A DNA stretch of 64,000 nucleotides from positions 62,001 through 126,000 of the forward strand of contig NZ_JAVHUY010000019.1 in the NCBI RefSeq assembly GCF_031085175.1, written 5' to 3'. Under the pieces are notes generated by a model that worked only from the letters and a program-made list of their open reading frames with translations, made no database searches and was not told the origin of the DNA. Shown here piece by piece: positions 53,682 through 63,181 of this stretch (position 1 is its first letter; each line of letters starts with the position of its first letter). Source of the DNA: Phytohabitans maris. GTDB taxonomy: Bacteria > Actinomycetota > Actinomycetes > Mycobacteriales > Micromonosporaceae. A program made the position numbers and the translations under genes.

Positions 53682-54884
53682 CTAGGAAGGGGCCGGGCGG
53701 CGGAACGCGGGCGCCCATGCCAGAAAGGCGACCGGATAGAGCAGGTAGCCGAACCGGGTCGAGGGCATGAGCAGGATCGCGGCCAGTAGGCCGTACCCGC
53801 AGATGATGGCGGCCGCGGCGGCCGTGCGGGGTGGGCGGCGGGCGAGCCAGACGGCGATCGCGATCGCGGCGGCGGCGAGCAGCGCGCCCGCGATGGCGCG
53901 GCCGGCGGGGAGGTTGTCGGCGATCAGGTGGCCGGGAAACGGGGATTGCGCCGGGCTCGTCACCACGCCCTCCCCCAGCGGGAAGCGGATCACGTTGTCG
54001 ACGAACGCGGTCGCGTCCACCAGGATCGCGGGCAGCAGCGCCGCCGTGGGCAGCCCGATCGCGCCGGCGGCCAGGCGCGCGGCCGGTCGCCGCCCGGCGG
54101 TGAGGCCGTGGACCAGCAGCACGGCCGCGACCGGCCAGGCGAAGAGCTTGAGGGCGGCGGCCAGCCCGACCGCGATGCCCGCCGCGCCGTGCCGCCGCGC
54201 GGCGCAAAAAGCCAGAGCCAGAAGACAAAGCGCGAGTACGGGTACGTCGTCGCCACCCGTCGCCAGCGTGAGCGGTACGAGCGGGATCACGGTGCTGAGC
54301 TGGAGTGCGCGCAGCAGCGCGGGTCCCCGCTCCAGCAGCCGGATCGCGAGTCCCAGCCCGGCGATCGTGGCCAGCGCGAACCAGATCCGCGCGTCCGTCC
54401 ACCAGGCGTCGCCGGCGATCGCGCGAGGCAGGCCGAAGAGGGCCATCCCCGGCTGGTACGGCAGGTAGCCGAGCAGCTGCTCCCCCGGCGGCAGGGTGGC
54501 GATGGTGTCGCTGGAGAGGTAGGGCGTGCCGTGGTCGAGCAGGCGCTGGCCGCCCTGCTCGATGACGATCACTTCCTCCTGTGCCCGGTCGGTGCGCCCA
54601 TCCGCCCGCTGCACGGCCTGGATCACCATCGGCAGGAGCGCGGTAGTGGCGAAGGCGAAGGCGGCGACGAGCGCGCGTTCCCGGGTACCCGGCCGGTGTG
54701 CGACAAGCTGGACCACGACGGCGATGGCCGCGACCGCGTAGCCGGCGGTGGCGACCGCGCCCCAGGCCCGGTGTGGCAGCAGCGTCGAGGTGGCGGCGGT
54801 GATCGCGGCGAAGGCCGCGGAGAGGGTGTAGAGGGCGAGGTCGGCGGTGAGCGTTCGGGTTTGGGTGCCTTCCGCGACGCTCAC
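53682..54884 (-). CDS. GT87/DUF2029-like membrane glycosyltransferase
   Basis: 400-residue multi-pass protein with about 10 transmembrane segments. The first outer loop carries acidic and Tyr residues (DRAQEEVIVIEQGGQRLLD; GTPYLSSDTIATLPPGEQL, then LGYLPYQPGM), a pattern seen in GT-C mannosyltransferases. Later GIAVGLAAALKLFAWPVAA resembles the conserved Lys-containing helix of the GT87 family. Its ATG overlaps the GGDEF-EAL stop by four bases, so the two proteins are translationally coupled. The substrate is unknown; coupling suggests c-di-GMP-linked control of an exported glycan (inference). Confidence 0.72.
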   Translation of the reverse strand: MSVAEGTQTRTLTADLALYTLSAAFAAITAATSTLLPHRAWGAVATAGYAVAAIAVVVQLVAHRPGTRERALVAAFAFATTALLPMVIQAVQRADGRTDRAQEEVIVIEQGGQRLLDHGTPYLSSDTIATLPPGEQLLGYLPYQPGMALFGLPRAIAGDAWWTDARIWFALATIAGLGLAIRLLERGPALLRALQLSTVIPLVPLTLATGGDDVPVLALCLLALAFCAARRHGAAGIAVGLAAALKLFAWPVAAVLLVHGLTAGRRPAARLAAGAIGLPTAALLPAILVDATAFVDNVIRFPLGEGVVTSPAQSPFPGHLIADNLPAGRAIAGALLAAAAIAIAVWLARRPPRTAAAAAIICGYGLLAAILLMPSTRFGYLLYPVAFLAWAPAFRRPAPS

Positions 54885-57436
54885 GCGGGCAAGTGTGGCA
54901 GGCGATCACCCCGCCCGCGGCTGCCGGGGCGGCGGTTGGGCGAGAGGCGGATGACCGATCCCTCGTCGTGCAGGGCCGGGGCGAGCGTGCCGGGGCGGCC
55001 GCCGGAGCCGCGGTGCAGCGCGGCGAGCAGGCGGGCGGAGGGCATCGGGCGGGCGAAGAGGTGGCCCTGGCCGGCGGTGCAGCCCATCTCCCACAGCGCC
55101 CGGCGCTGCGGCTCGCTCTCCACGCCCTCGGCGACGACCACGAGGTCGAGGCTGCGCCCGAGGTCTAATGTGGAGCGAATCACGGCGGTGGCCTCGGGCG
55201 AGGTCTCCATCTCGTGGACGAAGCCGCGGTCGATCTTCAGCTCGTGTACCGGGATGCGGGAGAGCACCGACAGCGACGAGTAGCCGGTGCCGAAGTCGTC
55301 GAGCGCGAGCCGCACACCCGCGTCGCGCAGCTGGCCCAGTACCTGGTCGACGACCTCGAGCTGGCTGATCGTGAGCGTCTCGGTCAGCTCCAGGAAGAGG
55401 CGGTCGGGTGGCAGGTCGTGGGCGCGCAGCCGGGCCACGACCGAGCTGGGAAAGCGCGGGTCGAGCAGGCTGCGCGGCGAGACGTTGACGGCGACCGGCA
55501 GGTCGAACCCGGCGTCGCGCCAGGCGCCCGCCGCGATCAGCGACTGGTCGAGCACCGCGTCGGCGAACGCCGGGAGCAGGCCGGAGCGCTCGACCGTCTC
55601 CAGGAAGCGGCGCGGGTCGAGGCTGCCCCGGTCGGGGTGGTGCCAGCGGGCCAGCGCCTCCGCGCCCACCACCTCGCCGCTGCCCAGGTCGACGATCGGC
55701 TGGAAGGTCACGCTGAACTCGTGCTGGGTCAGCGCCCGCGGCAGGTCGCCGCCGAGCGCGAGGCGGCCGACGTCGGCGGTGTCGCGGGCCCGCACGTACG
55801 TGGCGGTGCGCTGGCCGGAGCGCTTGGCCTGGTACATGGCGACGTCGGCGCGGCGCAGCAGCTCGGACATCCCGCCGCTGCCCGGCGCGACCGCGATGCC
55901 GCCGCTGGCCTCGACGCTGATCCGCATGCCGTCGAGCGACATCGGCTCGTGCAGCGCGGCGAGCAGCCCTTCGGCCCGGTGGGCCGCGATCGCGGGCGCG
56001 GGCAGCCCGGTGATCAGCACCGCGAACTCGTCGCCGCCCAGCCGTGCGACCAGGTCGTCGGTGCGGGCCTCCCGGCGCAGGCGGGACGCCACCTCGACCA
56101 GTACGCGGTCGCCGGCGGCGTGGCCGAGCGTGTCGTTGATCTCCTTGAAGTGGTTGAGGTCGATCAGTACCAGCGCGGTGACCCCGTCGACGTGGCGGTT
56201 GGCGAACAGCTCGGTGCCGTGCTCCAGCAGCTGCCGCCGGTTGGCCAGCCCGGTGAGCGCGTCGTGTGCCGCGGCCCGGGCGTGCTCGGCGGCGACCCGG
56301 GTCAGCTCCTCGTATGCCGAGGCGTTGCGGACGGCGGTGCAGAGGGCGGAGGCGAAGGTGCGCAGCGTGTAGCTCTCGCGCTCGGAGAGCTTTACGGCGC
56401 CGTGGACGCGCAGCCGCAGCTCGCCGACGTCGGCGCTGCCCTCGTGCCCTTCCAGCGCGCGCGGGATGACCGTGCCGCTGGTGGCCGGCGCGTCCGGCGC
56501 GGGTCCGTCGTACGTGATGCCGCCGGCGTTGCCCCGCACCAGCCGCGGCCGGTCGTGCAGCTCCACCTCGACCTCGTCGACCGAGAAGAGCTCGGCGGCA
56601 CGGATGACCGCGCTGCTCAGTACGGCGTCGAGGTCGACGTCGTTGAGCGCGTCGGTGGCCTGGGCGAGCCGCTGCCACGCATGCCGCTCCTCCCGGCTGC
56701 GCACCCGGGCGGAGTAGGCGAGGTGGAGGCTGAGCACCACCGGCGGGATGACGATGAGCAGGCGGCTGTTGACCTGAAGCAGCGCCAGTGTCGCCACGGC
56801 GACGACGAAACGGGCGAGGCTGCCGCCGAGGCGAAGGTCCCAGTTTGTGCGGAATCGCTGCTTGACCGAGGTGCGTGAGGCGAGCGCGAGGATCGGGATC
56901 GTGAGCAGCTCGTCGAGGATGATCGCCGCGACGTAGCCGACCGCCAAGGCTCCGATCATCTCGGTGGGGCGCTCGGCGGGCTCGTGCCAGTTGAAAGCCA
57001 GCACGGAGAGTCCGATGGTGCCGGCGACCAGCGTCTCCTTGCCGACGCCGAACGCCACGCGCAGCGGCGGCACCTTCGTGATGATCCGGATTACCGCTAC
57101 ACCCAGCGCGGTCGCCAGGATCACCCACGGCACCGGCACTACGGCGAAACCGACGATCATGGCGGTCTCGGTCCAGGACACGCCGTGGTTGTTTGCCCGG
57201 ACCCGGATTCGGACCATCGCGGTGCACGCCAACACCACGAGCAGCAGCACGGCGGCGAGCGTGGTCGGGGAGGCGGTGATGTCGTTGGTGACGATCGCGA
57301 ACACCGAGATCGATCCGACGGCTCCCGCGACCAGCGCGACGAGACCGACAAGCAGCAACAGCCGCCGATCGGTCTCATTGTCGCGTTGCTCTGTGCGGGT
57401 CACGCTCGGTCCCTCGATAAGCCCGCTCATCGTCAC
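54881..57436 (-). CDS. Membrane GGDEF-EAL (c-di-GMP turnover) protein
   Basis: 851-residue protein. The N-terminus has about seven transmembrane helices (residues 25-250), then a cytoplasmic GAF-like segment (about 265-390, DVDLDAVLSSAVIRAAELF). The diguanylate cyclase domain has intact GGDEF (RLGGDEFAVL, near 466), and the phosphodiesterase domain has GAEALARWHHPDRG near 590, LDDFGTGYSSL and VVAEGVES. Both active sites look complete, so it may synthesise and degrade cyclic di-GMP. The start is a GTG at 57436 with an ATG two codons later. It is coupled to the downstream glycosyltransferase gene. Confidence 0.93.
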   Translation of the reverse strand: MTMSGLIEGPSVTRTEQRDNETDRRLLLLVGLVALVAGAVGSISVFAIVTNDITASPTTLAAVLLLVVLACTAMVRIRVRANNHGVSWTETAMIVGFAVVPVPWVILATALGVAVIRIITKVPPLRVAFGVGKETLVAGTIGLSVLAFNWHEPAERPTEMIGALAVGYVAAIILDELLTIPILALASRTSVKQRFRTNWDLRLGGSLARFVVAVATLALLQVNSRLLIVIPPVVLSLHLAYSARVRSREERHAWQRLAQATDALNDVDLDAVLSSAVIRAAELFSVDEVEVELHDRPRLVRGNAGGITYDGPAPDAPATSGTVIPRALEGHEGSADVGELRLRVHGAVKLSERESYTLRTFASALCTAVRNASAYEELTRVAAEHARAAAHDALTGLANRRQLLEHGTELFANRHVDGVTALVLIDLNHFKEINDTLGHAAGDRVLVEVASRLRREARTDDLVARLGGDEFAVLITGLPAPAIAAHRAEGLLAALHEPMSLDGMRISVEASGGIAVAPGSGGMSELLRRADVAMYQAKRSGQRTATYVRARDTADVGRLALGGDLPRALTQHEFSVTFQPIVDLGSGEVVGAEALARWHHPDRGSLDPRRFLETVERSGLLPAFADAVLDQSLIAAGAWRDAGFDLPVAVNVSPRSLLDPRFPSSVVARLRAHDLPPDRLFLELTETLTISQLEVVDQVLGQLRDAGVRLALDDFGTGYSSLSVLSRIPVHELKIDRGFVHEMETSPEATAVIRSTLDLGRSLDLVVVAEGVESEPQRRALWEMGCTAGQGHLFARPMPSARLLAALHRGSGGRPGTLAPALHDEGSVIRLSPNRRPGSRGRGDRLPHLPA

Positions 57437-58063
57437 CGATGCTCGCCCGCTAGCCTACGGTTGGTCGCCCTATAGCGACAGTGATTCACACCCAGTCGTT
57501 GCCGCGCATGACGTCTCCTTCGGCATACACGCACAAGTAGCGAAACTGTTTTAGCCGCTATGTGCCGGTCCAGCCCTCGTCTTACCGAGAAGGAGCCTAA
57601 GGGAAGCGTCGCGCAGTTAGCACTAATAAGTGCCTTAATGCGCAGTATCAGCAAGTATGGCCCGGATTGTCACGCCCTGTCCTTAAGCGTGAACGGAGTG
57701 CAATCGTCGTCCTATCAGAAGCGTTTCCGCTCCATCTACAGTTACTCGTTTTGTAGTCTTACGGAAGAGTCGATCTTGTAGATCGCCTGATCACGTGCTG
57801 TGGTGCAAAGCGCCATAACCTTAGCGGCTCGTCCGATACGTACGTTGTGGCCAGGGTCTCATATGCGGATGCAAGGTCGCTTCGCCCGCCTATTTGATCA
57901 GATCGATTAGCCCTTCATCCGCTATATGGCAAGAGCCTGTCAAAGGCCCGACTGCAACCGGACGGAAACGCAACCCGCCGCTTCGGGACCGTTCCTGAGG
58001 CCGGTTACCCTGCATGGTCGGTGGTCCGACACTATATCGATCCTTCTCTCTGGGAGACAAACG
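57437..58063. promoter_or_regulatory. Low-GC divergent region upstream of the SARP gene
   Basis: About 630 bp clearly richer in A/T than its surroundings, between divergent GGDEF-EAL and SARP genes. The stretch 57440-57920 has many short A/T runs and stop codons. Near 57890-57915 GATCAGATCGATTAG occurs. No strong gene is present; two 73-codon frames are weak. Low GC and regulatory position suggest a foreign or heavily regulated control region. Confidence 0.6.
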
Positions 58064-61000
58064 GTGTTGGAGGTGCGGGTCCTAGGGCCGTTGGAGGTCC
58101 GAGTCAACGGTGTGGCATTGCCGTTGGGCACGCGGAAGCAGCAGACGGTTCTGGCGATGTTGGCGGTCCAATCCGGGCGGGTGGTGGGTCTCGATGAGCT
58201 GATCGACGAGCTGTGGCCGGCCGATCCGCCAGCGTCCGCCGTACCCAACGCGCGCACGTACGCGGCCAACCTCCGCCGCCTCTTCGACGCCGCCGAGCCG
58301 ACCCGCGGCCTGATCAGCCGGCAGGGCGACGGCTACCTGTTGCAGGCGGATCGGTCCGACATCGACCTGCCCGCCTTCCTCGACGACTGCCAGGGCGCCC
58401 GCGAGCTGCGCGCCAGCGGCGAACCGGCCAAGGCGGCCACCCTGCTCGCCGGCGCGCTCGCCCGGTGGCGCGGTCCGATGCTCGCCGGAGTGACGCAGGG
58501 CCCGGTGCTCGCCGGCCGCGCGGCGGCGCTGGAGGAGGAGCGGCTGGTCGCCACCGAGGACCTCGCCGAGCTCTACCTGGAGCTGGGCCAGCCGGCCGAA
58601 GCGGCCCGGCTCATGCGCGACCACACCCACGCGCACCCGCTGCGCGAGCGGGCGTACGGGCTGCTCATGCGCGCCCGGGTGGCGATGGACGACGTTGCCG
58701 GCGCGCTGAGCGCCTACGCCGCGGCCCGCCGGACGCTCGGCGAGGAACTCGGCATCGAGCCCGGCCCGGAGCTGCGCCGGCTGCACCGGGCCGCGCTGAA
58801 GCCCGCCGCCGAGCCGGCCCCGGCCGTCCCCGCCGAGGCACCGCCGCCGGTGCCGCGCTGGTTGCCCCGCCGGGTCGCCGACTTCACCGGCCGGGCGGAC
58901 CTGGTGGCCCGCCTGCTGCGCGCCGGGCGGGAGGCGGGTGCCGACCCGGTCATCAAAGTGATCGACGGGATGGCCGGCAGCGGAAAGACGACGCTGGCCG
59001 TACACGTCGCGCACCAGCTCGCCGAGCACTACCCGGACGCGCAGCTCTTCATCGACCTGCAGGGCCACGGCGAGAGCAGCCCGGTCGAGCCCGCCGCGGC
59101 GCTGGGCACCCTGCTCCGGCAGCTCGGCGTGCCGGCCGAGCGGATTCCGGCCGACGTCTACGACCGGGTCGCGCTCTGGCGCAACGAGCTGGCCCGGCGC
59201 CGCGCGGTCGTCGTACTCGACAACGCGGCCAGCACCGACCAGGTCACCCCGCTGCTGCCCACGGCGCCGGCGGCGGTGGTCCTGGTGACCAGCCGGCGAC
59301 GCCTCGCCGCGATGGAGGGCGGGCATCCGGAGTCGCTTCCGGTGCTCTCGCCGGACGAGGCCATCGACCTGCTGGCCAACGTGGTGGGGCCGGAGCGGGT
59401 CCGGGCCGAGCCCGAGGCGGCCGGCCGGGTGGCGGCGCGCTGCGGCTACCTGCCGCTCGCGATCCGGCTGGCCGGCGCGCGGCTCGCCCACCGGACCGGC
59501 TGGCGCCTGGCCGACCTCGCCGAGCGGCTCGGGCACCAGGCGTCCGTGCTCGACGAGCTGACCGCGGAGAACCGCTCGATCGCCAGCGCGTTCGGCCTCT
59601 CCTACACTCCCCTGCGCGAGCCGACAAAGCGGATGTTTCGGCTCCTCGGCCTCTGGCCGGGCGAGCACTTTCCGGTCGAAGCGGCGGCGGCGCTGAGCGG
59701 GCTCCCCCTCCCGGAGGCCGTGCTGGCGATCGACGAGCTGGTCGACCGCCACCTCGTGGAGGAGCCGGACGCGGGCCGCTTTCGCCTGCACGACCTGATG
59801 GCCGAGTACGCACACGCGCTGGCGGTGGCCGTCGACCCTCCTGCCGAGCGCGAAGCCGCCATCCGTGGCCTGCTCGACCACTACCTGTACTCCGTCGCGG
59901 CGGTGACGGAGCCGATGGAGCCGGCCGCGCTCCGCCGCCACCTCGCGCTGGGCCGGCCCGCGCGCCCGGACCTCATCGAGGGGCAGGGACCGGTGGACAG
60001 CGACTGGCTGGAGCGTGAGAACGCTAACGTCCGGGCCCTGGTGCGCCACGCCGCGCAAGCCGGGCACGACGGGTACGCCTGGCGGCTGGCCCGCGCGCCC
60101 TGGCGCTTCCACTACCTGCGGGGCTACCTGGACGACATCGTCGAGCTGCACGAGTGCGGTCTGCGCGCTGCCGAGCGGCTCGAAGACGACACCGCCATCG
60201 CCTCGATGCACAACTACCTCGCCTCCGGCTACCAGCGGGTCGGCCGTTCCCAGGAGGCGGTGCACCACCTCGAGATCGCCATCAGGCTCCGCGAGCAGGC
60301 CGGCGACCTGGGCGGTGCCGGCCAGAGCCGGGTGAACGCGGCGAGCGTCTACTGGCTGCTCGGGCGGTTCGAGGAGGCCGCCTCGATCAACCTCAAGGCG
60401 CTGGCCGAGAGCCGGCGGTCCGGCGGGCTCTCCGTCCTGCTCCTCCTGCCCAACCTCGGCATACCGCTGATGTACCTCGGGCGGCTGGACGAGGCGCTCC
60501 GGGCGCACCGCTGGCACCTGTTCATGGCCCGGCAGAGCGGCGACTACTACCACCTGGCGCAGGCGCTCGGCCACATCGGCGCGGTACGCGTGCGCATGGG
60601 CGAGCCGCGCGCCGCAATCCGGGTCGTCAACGCGTCGGTCGCACTCAAGAAGCGGATCGGCATCCGGCTAGGGGTCGCCGAGTCCCTCAACGACCTGGGC
60701 TGCGCGTACCGGCATCTCGGGCACCTGGCCGAGGCGGAGCGGCTGCACCGGCTGGCGCTGGCCGAGTCGGCGGCGGTGGGACACCGGAGCATCGACGTCG
60801 TCGCCCTGAACGACCTTGGCGCGACGCTCGCGCTCGCCGGCCGGCCCGACGCGGCGATCCAGACGCACGAGCAGGCGCTGGCGCTGGCCACCCGGATCGC
60901 CAACCCGTACGAGCAGGCGCGGGCGCTCGCCGGTATCGCCGCCCAGCGGGTGGAGGACGACCCGGCCGAGGCGCGGCGGCTGTGGGAGCGGGCGCTGGTC

Positions 61001-61069
61001 CTGTTTCGCCAGATGAACGTGCCGGAGCGGTACGAGGTGGCGGAGCGCCTCGTCGAGCTGCTGCCCTGA
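58064..61069 (+). CDS. SARP/AfsR-family regulator (BTAD, NB-ARC, TPR)
   Basis: 1001-residue regulator. An OmpR-like winged helix covers 1-95 (VLEVRVLGPLEVRVNGVALP). A BTAD domain follows (ALARWRGPMLAGV...RERAYGLLMRARVAMDDVAG, about 100-245). The NB-ARC ATPase has a P-loop DGMAGSGKTTLAVHV near 300 and VVVLDNAASTDQV, with LVTSRRRLAAM after it. TPR repeats fill the last 350 residues (RVNAASVYWLLGRFEEAASI). The GTG at 58064 gives the SARP N-terminus with GGGAGA 7 bp upstream; an upstream in-frame ATG at 57926 adds atypical sequence. Full-length SARPs of this kind control secondary metabolism or development, but no biosynthetic genes are in view. Confidence 0.9.
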   Translation: MLEVRVLGPLEVRVNGVALPLGTRKQQTVLAMLAVQSGRVVGLDELIDELWPADPPASAVPNARTYAANLRRLFDAAEPTRGLISRQGDGYLLQADRSDIDLPAFLDDCQGARELRASGEPAKAATLLAGALARWRGPMLAGVTQGPVLAGRAAALEEERLVATEDLAELYLELGQPAEAARLMRDHTHAHPLRERAYGLLMRARVAMDDVAGALSAYAAARRTLGEELGIEPGPELRRLHRAALKPAAEPAPAVPAEAPPPVPRWLPRRVADFTGRADLVARLLRAGREAGADPVIKVIDGMAGSGKTTLAVHVAHQLAEHYPDAQLFIDLQGHGESSPVEPAAALGTLLRQLGVPAERIPADVYDRVALWRNELARRRAVVVLDNAASTDQVTPLLPTAPAAVVLVTSRRRLAAMEGGHPESLPVLSPDEAIDLLANVVGPERVRAEPEAAGRVAARCGYLPLAIRLAGARLAHRTGWRLADLAERLGHQASVLDELTAENRSIASAFGLSYTPLREPTKRMFRLLGLWPGEHFPVEAAAALSGLPLPEAVLAIDELVDRHLVEEPDAGRFRLHDLMAEYAHALAVAVDPPAEREAAIRGLLDHYLYSVAAVTEPMEPAALRRHLALGRPARPDLIEGQGPVDSDWLERENANVRALVRHAAQAGHDGYAWRLARAPWRFHYLRGYLDDIVELHECGLRAAERLEDDTAIASMHNYLASGYQRVGRSQEAVHHLEIAIRLREQAGDLGGAGQSRVNAASVYWLLGRFEEAASINLKALAESRRSGGLSVLLLLPNLGIPLMYLGRLDEALRAHRWHLFMARQSGDYYHLAQALGHIGAVRVRMGEPRAAIRVVNASVALKKRIGIRLGVAESLNDLGCAYRHLGHLAEAERLHRLALAESAAVGHRSIDVVALNDLGATLALAGRPDAAIQTHEQALALATRIANPYEQARALAGIAAQRVEDDPAEARRLWERALVLFRQMNVPERYEVAERLVELLP

Positions 61070-61201
61070 CCGGCAAGCACGTATCGCCGTTTTATCGATT
61101 CCTTGTCGATCTCCTGCGCGCCGCCCCCGTACGGTCCGCTGGTGCCCGTGGCAAAGGCGCACAGCTCGTGCCCGTTTTGGGCACACAGGGAGGCGTAAGA
61201 G

Positions 61202-62551
61202 ATGGGGCGGCCAGAGCGCGGGCTCGACACTGTCGACGGGCCCGTGGAGCGTTTCGTCGCCGAGCTTCGTGACCTGCGCAGGAGCGCGGGCAACCCGAGC
61301 TACCGCGAGTTGGCCAAGCGGGCACACTACGCACCGACGACGTTCTCCTCGGCGGTGTCCGGCTACCGGCTGCCGACCCTTGAGGTGACGCTCGCGTTCG
61401 TCACCGCGTGCGAGGGCGACGTGGGCCGGTGGGAGGAGCGCTGGCGGCAGGCGGACAGCCAGGCGCGGGCCACGTCCACCCGCTCCACCGAGGGGGTGGG
61501 CCGCGCGCCGTACCGCGGGCTCGGCCCCTACCAGCCGCACCACGCGGAGTGGTTCTTCGGCCGCGACCGCCTGGTCAACCGCCTGACCGCGATGCTGGCC
61601 GTGCGCCGGGTGGTGGTCGTCTCCGGCCCCAGCGGCACCGGCAAGTCGTCGCTGCTGCGGGCGGGTCTGATCCCGCGCCTGGCCGCCGGGCCGGCGCGAC
61701 CGGCGTGGCTGCCGATCCTCATGACCCCGGGCCGCCGCCCGGCCGCCGAGCTGGCGCGCCGCCTGGCTGAGGTCGCCGCCCGTACCCCGCACGAGGTGGC
61801 CCTGGCGGTCGTCGTCGACCAGTTCGACGAGCTCTTCACCCGCGGGGTCGGCGAGGCGGAGCAGGCGGAGTTCCTCGCCAGGCTGCGGGCGCTCGTCCGG
61901 GCGCCGGACAGCCGGCACCGGGCGGTCGTGGGGGTGCGCGCCGAGTACAGCGCGCGCACCGCCGACCTGCTCTGCGGCGTGGCGAACGGGGTGGGCCGGC
62001 TCGGCGTCGAGGAGATGACCGGGCCGGAGCTGCGGGAGTCCATCGTCCGGGCGGCGCGGCAGGCCGGGCTCGCCGTCGAGCGTTCGCTGGTCGCCCGCAT
62101 CGCGGCCGGCGCGCCGGGTACCCCACACGCGCTTCCGCGCATCTCGCACGCGCTCCTGGAGGCCTGGCGCCGCCGCCGCGGCGTGATCGTCACGCTCGCC
62201 GGGTACGAGGCCGCCGGCGGGATCTCCGGCGCGGTCGAGCAGACGGCCGAGAGCGTGCACGCCGCCCTCAGCGCGTCCGAGCGGCAGGCCCTGCGCTCGA
62301 CGCTGCAACGGCTGGCGCGGCTGGACAGCGCGGGCAACGTGTCGCTGCTGGAGCGCGTACCGATCGGCGGTCACGCCGCCGCGGTCGGTCGCATGGCCGC
62401 CGCCGGCCTGCTCGCGACCACATCGGACACCGTGGAGATCCCGCACGCGGCGCTGGTGACGGCCTGGCCCCGGCTGCGGGCGTGGCTCCGCGACGACCCG
62501 TCCAAGCCGCGTATCGCGGACTTGTCGAGTTCGTATCGACCAGCCTCCTAA
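61202..62551 (+). CDS. HTH-nSTAND1 ATPase lacking the usual C-terminal WD40 repeats
   Basis: 449-residue protein. An N-terminal XRE-like helix-turn-helix (YRELAKRAHYAPTTFSSAVS) is followed by FFGRDRLVNRLTAML. The P-loop is GPSGTGKSSLLRAGLIPRLA (142-161) and Walker B is LAVVVDQFDELFTRGV. Then come VGVRAEYSA and a winged-helix region to WPRLRAWLRDD. In the family, a long WD40 or TPR sensor of several hundred residues normally follows this point. Here the protein stops about 20 residues later (RIADLSSSYRPAS). It starts at an ATG with GGGAGG upstream, 132 bp after the SARP gene on the same strand. Confidence 0.88.
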   Translation: MGRPERGLDTVDGPVERFVAELRDLRRSAGNPSYRELAKRAHYAPTTFSSAVSGYRLPTLEVTLAFVTACEGDVGRWEERWRQADSQARATSTRSTEGVGRAPYRGLGPYQPHHAEWFFGRDRLVNRLTAMLAVRRVVVVSGPSGTGKSSLLRAGLIPRLAAGPARPAWLPILMTPGRRPAAELARRLAEVAARTPHEVALAVVVDQFDELFTRGVGEAEQAEFLARLRALVRAPDSRHRAVVGVRAEYSARTADLLCGVANGVGRLGVEEMTGPELRESIVRAARQAGLAVERSLVARIAAGAPGTPHALPRISHALLEAWRRRRGVIVTLAGYEAAGGISGAVEQTAESVHAALSASERQALRSTLQRLARLDSAGNVSLLERVPIGGHAAAVGRMAAAGLLATTSDTVEIPHAALVTAWPRLRAWLRDDPSKPRIADLSSSYRPAS

Positions 62552-62599
62552 CATCGGCCGCCGCGAGGAGCCGGCCACCGGCGGCCCCCGCCTGAGAAA

Positions 62600-62665
62600 G
62601 GAGCGCCACGGGGGCGCTCCCTTCTCCAGGCCCTGCTTCGAGAGGGCCTGTTTGGAAGCAGGGCC
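62600..62665. terminator. Two hairpins between the STAND gene and moaC
   Basis: GGAGCGCC (62600-62607) pairs with GGCGCTCC (62613-62620) and ends in CTT. GGCCCTGCTTC (62629-62639) pairs with GAAGCAGGGCC (62655-62665). The second contains AGGGCCTGTTT, resembling the MITE tips, in its loop. Together they probably terminate the STAND transcript. Confidence 0.6.
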
Positions 62666-62689
62666 CGGGCCGGCGCATAAGCTCGCCTG

Positions 62690-63181
62690 GTGACGGACTC
62701 CACCCATCTCACCCACGTCGACGCCGCCGGCGCGGCCCGCATGGTGGACGTGTCGGCCAAGACGGTCTCCGTGCGCCGCGCTGTCGCCGCCGGCCGCCTG
62801 CACACCACCGCCGAGGTCGTCGACCTGCTCCGCCGCGACGGCCTGCCGAAGGGCGACGCGCTCGCCGTGGCCCGGGTCGCCGGGATCATGGGCGCCAAGC
62901 GCACGCCCGACATCGTCCCGCTCTGCCACCCGATCGCGCTGCACGGCGTCACGGTCGACTTCGAGCTGACCGGCGAGACCGTGGAGATCACCGCGAGCGC
63001 CAAGACCGCCGACCGCACGGGCGTGGAGATGGAGGCGTTGACCGCCGTGGCCGCCGCCGGGCTCGCCCTGGTCGACATGGTCAAGGCCGTCGACCCGGCC
63101 GCCTCCATCGAGGGGGTACGGGTGCTGAGCAAGGAGGGCGGCAAGACCGGCGACTGGATCCGCCCCGGGGACCGGTCGTGA
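62690..63181 (+). CDS. moaC: Cyclic pyranopterin monophosphate synthase MoaC
   Basis: Second step of molybdenum cofactor synthesis, forming cyclic pyranopterin monophosphate. The 163-residue product begins with THVDAAGAARMVDVSAKTVS. It carries GIMGAKRTPDIVPLCHPIAL (catalytic His/Cys region) and TADRTGVEMEALTAVAAAG, then LSKEGGKTGDW. The GTG at 62690 is the start. Its stop overlaps the mogA-type start by 4 bp. Confidence 0.96.
   Translation: MTDSTHLTHVDAAGAARMVDVSAKTVSVRRAVAAGRLHTTAEVVDLLRRDGLPKGDALAVARVAGIMGAKRTPDIVPLCHPIALHGVTVDFELTGETVEITASAKTADRTGVEMEALTAVAAAGLALVDMVKAVDPAASIEGVRVLSKEGGKTGDWIRPGDRS

Noticed and set aside
57560-57781. 73-codon frame in the low-GC tract (starts MCRSSPRLTEKEP)
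   Set aside because: No ribosome-binding site, mixed codon use and no recognisable motif. An opposite-strand frame of equal length overlaps it.
62629-62665. Possible third MITE copy near moaC
   Set aside because: Only the short AGGGCCTGTTT similarity to the MITE tips is seen; there is no CTAG boundary pair or matching interior. It is better read as a terminator hairpin.
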